Positions 43,047 to 51,409 of a stretch of 64,000 bases of DNA are shown piece after piece (within the stretch, counting starts at the first letter, position 1; the number at the start of each line of letters is the position of its first letter). Below the pieces are notes generated by a model. It saw only the letters and a program-made list of their open reading frames with translations. It had not been told where the DNA came from and searched no databases. The DNA comes from JAXGXQ01 sp040772685. GTDB lineage: Bacteria; Bacillota; Clostridia; Saccharofermentanales; UBA5734. The stretch spans positions 62,001 to 126,000 of the forward strand of contig JAXGXQ010000002.1 in NCBI GenBank assembly GCA_040772685.1, written 5' to 3'. The position numbers and the translations under genes are program-made.

Positions 43047-43700
43047 ATGAACGAGCTTTTTAAGCGCTTTGGCGATGTCAATGTTAACCAGCCCCTGACT
43101 CTGGAGCGAATATTCCTGACATTCGCTGTTACCCTGGTGCTGGCGCTGGTGATGATTCTGGTCTATCGCATAACCTATCAGGGGGTATTGTTCAATAAGA
43201 CTTTCACCACGGCGCTGCTGATGGTTTCAATGGTCACAGCACTGGTGATCATGCCAATCAGCTCTAACATCGTGCTTTCACTCGGCATGGTTGGTGCCTT
43301 GTCCATTGTCCGTTTCCGCACCGCACTTAAAGATCCGCTGGATATTGTCTACATGTTCTGGGGGATCGCGATCGGCCTTACTGCCGGTGCCGCGTTTTAC
43401 CTTCTGGCCATAATCGGCACATTTGTCCTTGCTTTAGTCATGATCTGCGTGGCACTGTTCCCCCAGTTCAGCAGCCGCAAAGCCTATCTGCTGGTTATCC
43501 GCTACAATCGGGAATTCAGGGGCGAACTGCAAAAGCTGATCCCGCCGTATCGTGTTAAAAGCAAAACCGTCACCCCGCAAAGCGTCGAACTCATTGTCGA
43601 GCTTTCGATCAAGAACCAGGAAAGCCGTTTCCTTGAGCGCCTGCAACAGATGGAAGGCATAATTTCCGCCTCGCTGGTCCGCTACAGCGGCGACTTTTAA
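43047..43700 (+). CDS. DUF4956 membrane protein
   Basis: A 217 aa protein with about three or four transmembrane helices in residues 20-145 and a cytoplasmic C-terminal domain of about 70 residues. The typical DUF4956 stretch ALSIVRFRTALKDPLDIVYMFWGI-region (read in parts around residue 88) is present. DUF4956 proteins are regularly found next to VTC and CotH genes, as here, and may form a membrane partner or channel. The role is unknown. GAAAGGAAA precedes the ATG. It is the last gene of the CotH-VTC-DUF4956 unit. Confidence 0.9.
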   Translation: MNELFKRFGDVNVNQPLTLERIFLTFAVTLVLALVMILVYRITYQGVLFNKTFTTALLMVSMVTALVIMPISSNIVLSLGMVGALSIVRFRTALKDPLDIVYMFWGIAIGLTAGAAFYLLAIIGTFVLALVMICVALFPQFSSRKAYLLVIRYNREFRGELQKLIPPYRVKSKTVTPQSVELIVELSIKNQESRFLERLQQMEGIISASLVRYSGDF

Positions 43701-43758
43701 GACCTTGTGAACAGGCTTTGAACACACTATAAAAGCGTGCAAAAGCTTGCAGCGTCGC

Positions 43759-43787
43759 TTGCATAAGGCTGAATAATCAGATATCAT
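43759..43787 (+). promoter_or_regulatory. Candidate sigma-A promoter of gap
   Basis: TTGCAT (43759-43764), a 17-bp spacer and TATCAT (43782-43787) lie 58 bp upstream of the gap start. The direct repeat GCTTGCA (43745-43751 and 43757-43763) overlaps the -35 and could be a regulator site. Confidence 0.6.
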
Positions 43788-43844
43788 AGTTTTGTTTGCA
43801 CGAAAATTAAAAGTTTACGATACAAGTTCTTAGGAGGAACATTT

Positions 43845-44918
43845 ATGGCTATCAAAGTTGGTATTAACGGATTCGGTCGTATTGGCCGTATGGTATTCCA
43901 GGCGCTGTGCGACCAGGGACTATTAGGCACTGAGCTTGATGTAGTTGCGGTTGCGGATATTTCTACTGACGCGGACTACTTCGCTTATCAAATCAAATAC
44001 GATTCTGTGCAGGGCAAGTTCAAACATGCTGTCAGCGCGGAAAAAAGCAGCCCTGAGCTGGAAGAATGCGATACTTTGGTAGTTAACGGCCATAAGATCC
44101 GCTGTGTCATGGCGGAGCGCAACCCTGCTGATTTGCCCTGGGGCGAACTCGGCGTGGAATATGTTATTGAATCTACAGGTTTGTTTACAGATGTAACCAA
44201 GGCGCGGGGGCACATTGAAGCCGGAGCCAAAAAGGTTATCATTTCCGCTCCCGGCAAAGGCGATCTTCGCACTTTCGTCGTCGGCGTCAATGAAAACGAA
44301 TATGATCCTGAGCTCCACGATGTTGTTTCCAACGCTTCCTGCACAACCAACTGTCTCGCACCGGTCTGCCACGTGCTGCTTAAAGAAGGCATTGGCATCG
44401 AAAAAGGTCTGATGACAACCATTCATTCCTATACAGCCACCCAGAAAATCGTTGACGGTCCTTCCAAAAAGGATTGGCGCGGCGGCCGTGCGGCGGCGAT
44501 CAACACCATTCCCTCAAGCACAGGCGCAGCCAAAGCTGTTGGCGAAGTACTGCCTGTTCTGAAGGGCAAAATGACCGGAATGTCTTTCCGTATTCCGACC
44601 CCCACAGTTTCGGTTGTTGACCTTACCTTCACAGCGCAGCGTGATACCTCCATCGAGGAAATCGACAGCCTGATGAAAAAAGCCTCTGAAACCTATCTGA
44701 AAGATATTCTCGGATATACTGATGAAGAACTGGTTTCAAGCGACTTCATCCATGACCCGCGTTCTTCGATCTACGATTCACTTGCCACCTTGCAGAATAA
44801 TCTGAAGGGCGAAAAGCGTTTCTTCAAGATCGTTTCCTGGTATGACAACGAATGGGGCTACTCACATCGTTGTGTCGACCTGCTGCGCTTCATGGGTAAA
44901 AAAGACGGCAAAATTTAA
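43845..44918 (+). CDS. gap: Glyceraldehyde-3-phosphate dehydrogenase, type I
   Basis: A 357 aa glycolytic GAPDH that oxidises glyceraldehyde-3-phosphate with NAD. The N-terminal NAD motif is INGFGRIGRMVFQAL; the catalytic Cys is in SNASCTTNCLAP; the phosphate-binding and C-terminal SWYDNEWGYSHR region is intact. It is about 20 residues longer than common type I enzymes, with the additions in the N-terminal half (around ADYFAYQIKYDSVQGKFKHA). It is monocistronic: its own promoter upstream and a terminator 33 bp downstream. The start has AGGAGG. Confidence 0.97.
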   Translation: MAIKVGINGFGRIGRMVFQALCDQGLLGTELDVVAVADISTDADYFAYQIKYDSVQGKFKHAVSAEKSSPELEECDTLVVNGHKIRCVMAERNPADLPWGELGVEYVIESTGLFTDVTKARGHIEAGAKKVIISAPGKGDLRTFVVGVNENEYDPELHDVVSNASCTTNCLAPVCHVLLKEGIGIEKGLMTTIHSYTATQKIVDGPSKKDWRGGRAAAINTIPSSTGAAKAVGEVLPVLKGKMTGMSFRIPTPTVSVVDLTFTAQRDTSIEEIDSLMKKASETYLKDILGYTDEELVSSDFIHDPRSSIYDSLATLQNNLKGEKRFFKIVSWYDNEWGYSHRCVDLLRFMGKKDGKI

Positions 44919-44950
44919 ATTCAGTTCAGTAAAGACTAAAAAACACAAAG

Positions 44951-44981
44951 AGCCCTTCGCTGGCAACAGCGGAGGGCTTTT
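44951..44981 (+). terminator. Intrinsic terminator of gap
   Basis: AGCCCTTCGCTG (44951-44962) pairs with CAGCGGAGGGCT (44967-44978) with one G-U pair and a four-base loop, followed by TTTT. It lies 33 bp after the gap stop codon. Confidence 0.9.
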
Positions 44982-45116
44982 ACAATAAAAAATAATAGCA
45001 TAAACAAAGTGTTAAGAGCGTATCTTACAGCGTGCAGGGAGGCGCCTGTTCCGGTATAATTAAGTAACATACCTTATACCAGGTCACCAAGAATGGATAT
45101 GAAGGGAGCGGTCGAC

Positions 45117-45656
45117 ATGATCATCAACATCAGCGGCAAAGGCATGAAAGTTAGTCCCGAGCTTCAAACCCGAATCGAAGATAAACTGGGGAAATTCAAC
45201 CGGATATTCGGAGATGAGGCGGTAGCCAATGTCAAGGTGGTGCCCGAGAAAGATCGAAAACGCATTGAAGTTACGCTCAAAATCAGAAACCACTATTACA
45301 GGGCTGAAACGCAGGCTGAAGACGCGTTTACGGCGCTCGACCAGACAGTTGAAGTACTGGAAGGTCAAATCCGCAAATACAAGACACGGATTGAAAAGAA
45401 AATAAATGACTATGCCAAGCAGAAAGAGCAGCAGAAAGCCGCTCCACTACCTATCGAGGAGGAAGAACCGTTTGAAGCCCGCATCATGCGCCGGAAAACC
45501 TTCGAACTGATCCCGATGGATGCGGAAGAAGCCGCAATACAAATGGAAATGCTTGGTCACAGCTTCTTGCTGTTCCTGGATACAGAAACAGACAAGGTCT
45601 GTGCGGTTTATAAACGCCACGACGGCAACTACGGTCTGTTGGAGCCAAATTACTGA
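45117..45656 (+). CDS. hpf: Ribosome hibernation promoting factor, long form
   Basis: A 179 aa long-form HPF that dimerises 70S ribosomes into inactive 100S particles in stationary phase. ATG 45117 follows AAGGGAG; the upstream ATG at 45093 is less likely. The N-terminal YfiA fold (residues 1-100) contains ISGKGMKVSPELQTRIEDKL. A charged linker leads to the C-terminal dimerisation domain (about 120-179) with IMRRKTFELIPMDAEEA, GHSFLLFLDTETD and VYKRHDGNYGLLEP. Full length for the family. A TATAAT lies at 45055-45060. Confidence 0.96.
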   Translation: MIINISGKGMKVSPELQTRIEDKLGKFNRIFGDEAVANVKVVPEKDRKRIEVTLKIRNHYYRAETQAEDAFTALDQTVEVLEGQIRKYKTRIEKKINDYAKQKEQQKAAPLPIEEEEPFEARIMRRKTFELIPMDAEEAAIQMEMLGHSFLLFLDTETDKVCAVYKRHDGNYGLLEPNY

Positions 45657-45713
45657 TTCTGCTTCCGCCTGCCAACCAGTAATAATAGCCAAAGAATAAT
45701 AGCTTAAATTCCG

Positions 45714-45748
45714 ACAGAGGGCGTCATGTGGCGTCCTCTGTTTCGTTT
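45714..45748 (+). terminator. Probable terminator of hpf
   Basis: ACAGAGG (45714-45720) pairs with CCTCTGT (45735-45741), with a partly paired GC-rich interior, followed by TTTCGTTT. A moderate intrinsic terminator between hpf and pcrA. Confidence 0.6.
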
Positions 45749-45814
45749 GGCGGATAGCCGCTCGTGAGGTAGAATAATAAGTGCTCGTTTTTGACAGAGG
45801 AGGACCCTTCCCGC

Positions 45815-48280
45815 ATGGATTTATTTGACCAGATAATTGATAATAACAATAATACCCCCGCGGCAGCTGCTGAAAGCTCAGCAGCCAGCAACTGCAGCCC
45901 CTGGGTGGATCAAGCAGGTAATAACTCCTTGGTAACACCGCAACAGCTGTTAGCCGGCCTTAACCCGCAGCAGGCTGAAGCTGTTCGCCACGACCAGGGC
46001 CCTTTATTAATTCTGGCTGGTGCCGGTTCCGGTAAAACCCGGGTGATAACGCACCGCATTGCCTGGCTGGTCCAGGTTCTGGGTGTGCGTCCTGCGCAGA
46101 TTCTGGCGATAACCTTTACCAATAAAGCTGCCGCCGAGATGAAATCGCGGATTCAGGATTTGATCGGCAATCGTGTCCTCACCATGTGGGTTGGTACTTT
46201 CCATGCCATGATGATTCGGGTTTTGCGCCGATTTGCCGACCGCCTGGGCTTTGATCGCAGTTTCACCATTATTGACAGCGAGGATCAAGTTAAGGTGATC
46301 AGGGCTTGTTTAAGTGAATTGCGAATCGATGAAAAGGTGTTTCAGCCTAAAAGCGTGCACGGTCAAATCGGCAGCTGGAAAAATGCGCTGATCAACCTGG
46401 AAGATGCGCGCCAGATTGCCGGCAGTGATTACCGGCTCAGCCGGATTGCTGAAGTGTACAACCTGTATCAAGATAAACTGCTGAAAAGCAACAGCATGGA
46501 CTTTGACGACATTCTGGTATTCGCAGTGCGCCTGCTGGAACAAAATAAAGATGTTCTGACTGAATATCAGGACCGTTTCCGTTACATTCTGGTTGACGAG
46601 TATCAGGATACCAATCACGCGCAGTACCGACTGGTAAGCATGCTTTCAGCCCGCCATGGCAACTTGTGCGTTGTCGGCGACGATGATCAGTCGATCTATA
46701 GTTTCCGCGGCGCCAACATTCAGAATATTCTTGATTTCGAAAAGGATTTCCCCACTTGCAAGGTAATAAAACTGGAACAAAATTACCGTTCCACAAAAAC
46801 CATTCTGGAAGCAGCCAATGAAGTTATCCGCTTCAATAAAGGCCGTAAGAGAAAGCAGTTGTGGACTAGCTCTGATGCAGGTGAGCGGATTACTTTTTAC
46901 CGGGCAGAAAACCAAAATGAGGAAGGGCATTACATTGCCAGCGAAATTTCACGCCTTTGCCGCAGCGGTGAACAATCTTACCGTGATATTGCGATTCTTT
47001 ACCGGCTGAATGCCTTGTCACGTTCACTGGAATTCTCCCTGCGTGACCGAGGGGTTCCTTACAAGATCTTCGGTGGCACACGCTTTTTTGACCGGCGGGA
47101 AATTAAAGACGTGCTGGCATATTTGCGGCTCGTGCTTACGCCAGAGGACGATTTGTCTTTTGACCGCATCATCAATCAGCCGCGTCGCGGGATTGGTGAT
47201 GTAACGCTGGAGTTGGTCAGCCAAAGCGCTGCGCAATTGGGAATCAGTAAGCTTGCTGTTTGCGAGCGGGCGCTGGAACTGCCTGATCTGGGGCGTAATG
47301 CCGGCAAGCTGAAAGGCTTTGCCGAATTGATCGCCGGCCTGCGCGGGCATTTGCTGGAAGGTGAGTACTCCCTTGCCGAATTCATTGAATTAGTTGAAGC
47401 TGAATCGGGCTTAATCGACGACCTGCTGAATGAGCAGCAAAAATCCCGGCTGGAGACAGTTGACCGGGTGGAAAACCTCAAAGAGCTTTTATCGGACGCG
47501 CTGGAATTCACAAATACTCTGGCAGAATTCCGCAACAGTATCGAGGATGGAGAAGCGGCTGAACTGGCACCGGAGGATCAGGATCTGCTGGCTGAAACCT
47601 TGCCGGACCAATTAAGTGCCTTCCTGGAAAGAGCCGCGCTGTTTTCCGAAATTGATGTTGACAATGATGATAATAATTATGTCAGATTAATGACCATCCA
47701 CAGCGCTAAGGGCCTGGAATTCAGCACGGTATTCCTGGTTGGCGCCGAAGAAGGAATTTTCCCGGGATACCGCTCGCTGGGCAGTGAATCTGAACTTGAA
47801 GAAGAGCGGCGCCTTGCTTACGTAGCGATAACCCGGGCGAGAGAACGCTTGTTTATAACAACGGCCCGTACCAGACTGCTTTTTGGCCAAACCCAGATGA
47901 TGCCGGTTTCACGCTTTATTTGCGATATTCCCGGTGAATATGTGGAAGAGTTTGGCGGTCCCCGTGTGGAAGGCCGCGCTGCCCAGGGCGGAGACGGCGA
48001 AGCGGCAGGCGGCTCCGTTGCCTTTAGCAAAAAAGCAACAAAAGGGTTTGCCGGCCTGGAAAGCTTTGCCAGCAGATCTGGCAGCACAGGTGCAAAACCG
48101 GCCAAAGGGCTTGATCCCAATTTAGTGCGTAAAGGCGACACAGTTAAACACGCGCGTTTTGGCATCGGTAAAGTAAAGTCGGTAGATCCGGTAGCAGGAG
48201 ACGCTATTTTAACTATTCACTTTGACGCGGCTGGAATTAAGCGGATGATGGCTCGCCAGGCGCCGCTCGAACTGGTATAG
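45815..48280 (+). CDS. pcrA: ATP-dependent DNA helicase PcrA/UvrD
   Basis: An 821 aa superfamily 1A 3'-5' helicase for repair and replication restart. ATG 45815 follows GAGGAGG; the ORF opens at a TTG 24 bp earlier without a ribosome site. The first 50 residues are polar (NNNN, AAAESS), then LNPQQAEAVRHDQGPLLILAGAGSGKT (Q motif and motif I, read in parts), ITFTNKAAAEMK, VDEYQDTN (motif II), VVGDDDQSIYSFRGA (III), LEQNYRST (IV), TIHSAKGLEF (V) and VAITRARERL (VI). The C-terminal Tudor-like domain (KGDTVKHARFGIGKV) contacts RNA polymerase in PcrA. No ligA or pcrB lies next to it. Confidence 0.96.
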   Translation: MDLFDQIIDNNNNTPAAAAESSAASNCSPWVDQAGNNSLVTPQQLLAGLNPQQAEAVRHDQGPLLILAGAGSGKTRVITHRIAWLVQVLGVRPAQILAITFTNKAAAEMKSRIQDLIGNRVLTMWVGTFHAMMIRVLRRFADRLGFDRSFTIIDSEDQVKVIRACLSELRIDEKVFQPKSVHGQIGSWKNALINLEDARQIAGSDYRLSRIAEVYNLYQDKLLKSNSMDFDDILVFAVRLLEQNKDVLTEYQDRFRYILVDEYQDTNHAQYRLVSMLSARHGNLCVVGDDDQSIYSFRGANIQNILDFEKDFPTCKVIKLEQNYRSTKTILEAANEVIRFNKGRKRKQLWTSSDAGERITFYRAENQNEEGHYIASEISRLCRSGEQSYRDIAILYRLNALSRSLEFSLRDRGVPYKIFGGTRFFDRREIKDVLAYLRLVLTPEDDLSFDRIINQPRRGIGDVTLELVSQSAAQLGISKLAVCERALELPDLGRNAGKLKGFAELIAGLRGHLLEGEYSLAEFIELVEAESGLIDDLLNEQQKSRLETVDRVENLKELLSDALEFTNTLAEFRNSIEDGEAAELAPEDQDLLAETLPDQLSAFLERAALFSEIDVDNDDNNYVRLMTIHSAKGLEFSTVFLVGAEEGIFPGYRSLGSESELEEERRLAYVAITRARERLFITTARTRLLFGQTQMMPVSRFICDIPGEYVEEFGGPRVEGRAAQGGDGEAAGGSVAFSKKATKGFAGLESFASRSGSTGAKPAKGLDPNLVRKGDTVKHARFGIGKVKSVDPVAGDAILTIHFDAAGIKRMMARQAPLELV

Positions 48281-48326
48281 GCGCTATGCTATAATTGCCA
48301 AAACGCCAGCCAACAGGAGCATTTTC

Positions 48327-49520
48327 ATGACTCAACTAGTAATTATCCGCTGCGATGACTATATCCCAACCCAGATCCGCTCCGGGCTGCATTTGGCTTT
48401 CGAAGCATTAAAGGTGCCGACAGCTTTCACAACCGGCGAAAAAATCCTGATTAAGCCTAACCTGCTTTCAGCTGTCACACCGGATTTAGCTGTTACGCCA
48501 CACCCGGCAGTATTTCGCGGTCTGGTGCAGAACTTGCAGCCTCTTGGGCTTAAGCTGAGTGTTGGCGACTCGCCTGCTGTCGATACTCCCGAACGCGCAT
48601 TGCGCCAAAGCGGGATTGCTGCTGTTGCCGCCGAAATGGGTGTTGAAGCCGCTGATTTTGTCAATTCTGTAGAGATCGATTTCAGCGAGGGCATCATGCT
48701 GCGCCATTTCTCACTCGCTGCCGGAGTAGCCGCAGCCGATGGTGTAGTCAGTCTTTCTAAACTAAAAACTCATGCGCTGACAGGCATGACCGGTGCCATC
48801 AAAAATACTTTTGGTGTAATTCCCGGTCAGCGCAAGGCCAAGCACCATGTCCAGTTTCCTGAAGTCAGCAATTTTTCTCAAATGCTGGTCGATATTAATC
48901 GTTTTGTCGAGCCGCGCCTGTTTGTAATGGACGCGATAGTCGGTATGGAAGGCAATGGTCCGCGTAATGGCAAACCGCGTTTTATTGGCTTATTGTTTGC
49001 TTCGCTTGACCCCGTGCTGCTGGACGCTTTTGCCGCCAGCATTATTGGCTTTGATCCTTCCAGTATCGAGACAATCTATCTCGGAGACGCTTACGGACTG
49101 GGAAGCCTGGATCTGGAACAGGCGCCGGCAATACTCTACGATTTGCGCGATGGCCAGGCGGCAGCTGAGCGCGAACGACGCGGTTCAGCTGCAGATTTTG
49201 CCGCCGAGCTTTGTATACCTGACTTTGACACCCGCCAGGGACATACTTCCATGATGGGGGTTTTGTCTCGTTTTGGCGGACCGCTGGCCAAGCGGATTCT
49301 GCTGGACAGACCTTATATTGTGAATGAGAAATGCACCCGCTGTGGCCTTTGCACCCGGGCTTGCCCGCTGCCGGAAGCCGCCGTCAGGCAAAAACGCCGT
49401 GACCAGGTGCCTAAATACGATTATGGCCGTTGCATCCGCTGCTACTGCTGCCAGGAAGTCTGCCCCACAGGTGCGATCAGGGTACGCCGCACATTGCTTG
49501 GAAGGCTGACCAGGCGCTGA
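48327..49520 (+). CDS. DUF362 protein with C-terminal two-[4Fe-4S] ferredoxin domain
   Basis: A 397 aa protein. The DUF362 domain (about residues 1-310) has KILIKPNLLS, LKTHALTGMTGAIKNTFGVIPG and VMDAIVGMEGNGPRNG (in part). The C-terminal ferredoxin (about 325-390) carries CTRCGLCTRACP and CIRCYCCQEVCP, enough ligands for two [4Fe-4S] clusters. DUF362 iron-sulfur proteins are widespread in anaerobes; the role is unproven. It lies 46 bp after pcrA (a TATAAT at 48290-48295 may be part of its promoter) and 23 bp before dgt. The start is preceded by CAGGAG. Confidence 0.9.
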   Translation: MTQLVIIRCDDYIPTQIRSGLHLAFEALKVPTAFTTGEKILIKPNLLSAVTPDLAVTPHPAVFRGLVQNLQPLGLKLSVGDSPAVDTPERALRQSGIAAVAAEMGVEAADFVNSVEIDFSEGIMLRHFSLAAGVAAADGVVSLSKLKTHALTGMTGAIKNTFGVIPGQRKAKHHVQFPEVSNFSQMLVDINRFVEPRLFVMDAIVGMEGNGPRNGKPRFIGLLFASLDPVLLDAFAASIIGFDPSSIETIYLGDAYGLGSLDLEQAPAILYDLRDGQAAAERERRGSAADFAAELCIPDFDTRQGHTSMMGVLSRFGGPLAKRILLDRPYIVNEKCTRCGLCTRACPLPEAAVRQKRRDQVPKYDYGRCIRCYCCQEVCPTGAIRVRRTLLGRLTRR

Positions 49521-49543
49521 CCGCATATCAAGGAGGGAAGCAC

Positions 49544-50674
49544 ATGTTGCCTCGAGAACTTCGCGAAGAACATGAAAAACTGCTGAGCCCATTTGCCTGC
49601 CAAAGTGTAAATTCCCGCGGCCGTCTGAAGCCGGACGAGCCCTGCACAGTCCGTACAGTTTTCGAACGCGATGCCGGCAGAATCATCTACTCACTGGAAT
49701 TCCGGCGTCTGCGCCACAAAACCCAGGTCTTTTTTGACCCGCAAAACGATCATATCTGTACCAGAATGGAGCATGTAATCCAAGTTAATTACATAGCCAA
49801 CACAATCGGCAGGGCGCTTAATCTCAATGGTGACCTGATCGAAGCGATTGCCCTGGGGCACGATCTGGGACACGCTCCCTTCGGCCATACCGGCGAAAAA
49901 ACTTTGCATAAATGCCTGAACGCTTCCGTACCGGAACGCATTTTTGAGCATGAGCGCCATGGACTGCGGGTAATCGACCAGCTGGCCAGGCGCCATGGCA
50001 AGCATCAGGGACTTAATCTCAGCTTCGAAGTCCGTGACGGCATTTCCAATCATTGCGGCGAAACCTACGACGAATATGTGCTGGTACCGGATCGCAATAA
50101 ACCAACTGACAGTCTGGGCAGTGCCTCAGCCGGAACCAGTATGCCTGCTACGCTTGAAGCCTGTGTAGTCCGGGTCGCCGACAAAATCGCCTATGTCGGC
50201 CGTGATATTGAAGACGCCGCCCGTGCAGGCATCATGGAGTTCGGTGATATCCCGCCCGCGATCCAGACCGAGCTTGGCCGTACCAATGGCCAGATCATCA
50301 ACACGCTGGTTACGGATATAATCGAAAACAGCCACAATCAGGACGCAATCATACTCAGCCGGGAACGTGGGGAAATGATGCGTCAGCTTCTTGATGCCAA
50401 TGTTAAGCGGATCTATCGCTCAGAGAAAATCAAGCGCTATGAAACCATGGTTGAAAATGTGCTGGAGGGATTGTTTGAAGCCCTGATGCTGGCGCTCGAA
50501 GATCGCGAACGGCTCCAAAGCAGCACAAACAGGGTTTACCAGGGGTTGCTCAAGTTCATGACCGAACGCGATTATCCAACAGAAGAACCCAACGCCCAAA
50601 TCGTCACGGATTATATAGCCGGCATGACAGATACCTACGCCACGCGTTGTTTTGAGGATCTCTACTGGTTCTGA
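49544..50674 (+). CDS. dgt: Deoxyguanosinetriphosphate triphosphohydrolase-like HD protein
   Basis: A 376 aa HD-domain dNTP triphosphohydrolase that would cleave dGTP or other dNTPs to the nucleoside and tripolyphosphate. ATG 49544 has AAGGAGGG seven bases upstream; the long open frame to 49430 overlaps the DUF362 gene and is not used. Motifs are FRRLRHKTQVF, TRMEHVIQV (His), ALGHDLGHAPFGHTGE (HD) and VVRVADKIAYVGRDIEDA (Asp). It is followed by another HD-type nucleotidase gene, giving a nucleotide-pool pair. Confidence 0.93.
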   Translation: MLPRELREEHEKLLSPFACQSVNSRGRLKPDEPCTVRTVFERDAGRIIYSLEFRRLRHKTQVFFDPQNDHICTRMEHVIQVNYIANTIGRALNLNGDLIEAIALGHDLGHAPFGHTGEKTLHKCLNASVPERIFEHERHGLRVIDQLARRHGKHQGLNLSFEVRDGISNHCGETYDEYVLVPDRNKPTDSLGSASAGTSMPATLEACVVRVADKIAYVGRDIEDAARAGIMEFGDIPPAIQTELGRTNGQIINTLVTDIIENSHNQDAIILSRERGEMMRQLLDANVKRIYRSEKIKRYETMVENVLEGLFEALMLALEDRERLQSSTNRVYQGLLKFMTERDYPTEEPNAQIVTDYIAGMTDTYATRCFEDLYWF

Positions 50675-50752
50675 CAATAATTGCGTTCACAAAGGACAGG
50701 CTTCACGATCGGATCACACAAAAGGAAATCAAGCTCCGAGGGGAGGAACTTA

Positions 50753-51409
50753 ATGCAGCATCATTTTTTTGCCATGATCAGCCGCATGCGCTATATCAAC
50801 CGCTGGGGCTTAATGCGTAATACGTACCCTGAAAACATCATGGAACATTCTTTGCAGGTTGCCATTGTAGCTCACGCGCTGGCTGTTGTGCGCAATAAAT
50901 ACTACGGCGAAAACCGGATAGTGCTCCGCCCGGAACAGGTGGCTCTCTATGCTGTTTACCATGATGCCAGCGAAATTCTGACAGGTGACCTGCCGACTCC
51001 GGTAAAGTATAACAACCCGGAAATCCGTGACGCTTACCGTTCAGTGGAGGCTATGGCCAGTGAACGTCTGCTCAGCTTATTGCCTTCTGAAATGGCCGAT
51101 GAATTCCGCCTTACCCTGGCGCCCGACCTCAATAATGAAGAAAATGCTGAGGCGATGCGTCTGGTCAAAGCTGCGGATCGTATCTGTGCCTACTTGAAAT
51201 GTGTCGAAGAAGAAAAAGCCGGCAACAATGAATTCAAGCTGGCCAGGCAAGCTACCCTTGCCAAGATCGAAGCTACTGATTTGCCGGAAGTAAGGCATTT
51301 TATGCGCGATTTCGTGCCCAGCTTCTCTTTGACGCTCGATGAGCTCGATGGCATGGGCAGCACAGGGTTGAGTGATCAGAGAACAGTTTTACAAGATACA
51401 TGCGACTGA
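50753..51409 (+). CDS. YfbR-like HD-domain 5'-deoxynucleotidase
   Basis: A 218 aa HD phosphohydrolase similar to YfbR, which removes phosphate from deoxynucleoside monophosphates. ATG 50753 has GGGGAGGAA upstream. The typical N-terminal FAMISRMRYINRWGLM is followed by ENIMEHSLQVAIVAHAL (His), VYHDASEILTGDLPTPVKY (HD and the YfbR-specific TGDLPTPVKY) and VKAADRICAYLKC (Asp). It lies 78 bp after dgt and overlaps the following hydrolase gene by 10 bp. Confidence 0.94.
   Translation: MQHHFFAMISRMRYINRWGLMRNTYPENIMEHSLQVAIVAHALAVVRNKYYGENRIVLRPEQVALYAVYHDASEILTGDLPTPVKYNNPEIRDAYRSVEAMASERLLSLLPSEMADEFRLTLAPDLNNEENAEAMRLVKAADRICAYLKCVEEEKAGNNEFKLARQATLAKIEATDLPEVRHFMRDFVPSFSLTLDELDGMGSTGLSDQRTVLQDTCD

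Noticed and set aside
45815..48280. Start of pcrA at the TTG 24 bp upstream
   Set aside because: There is no ribosome site before the TTG, whereas GAGGAGG lies before the ATG at 45815.
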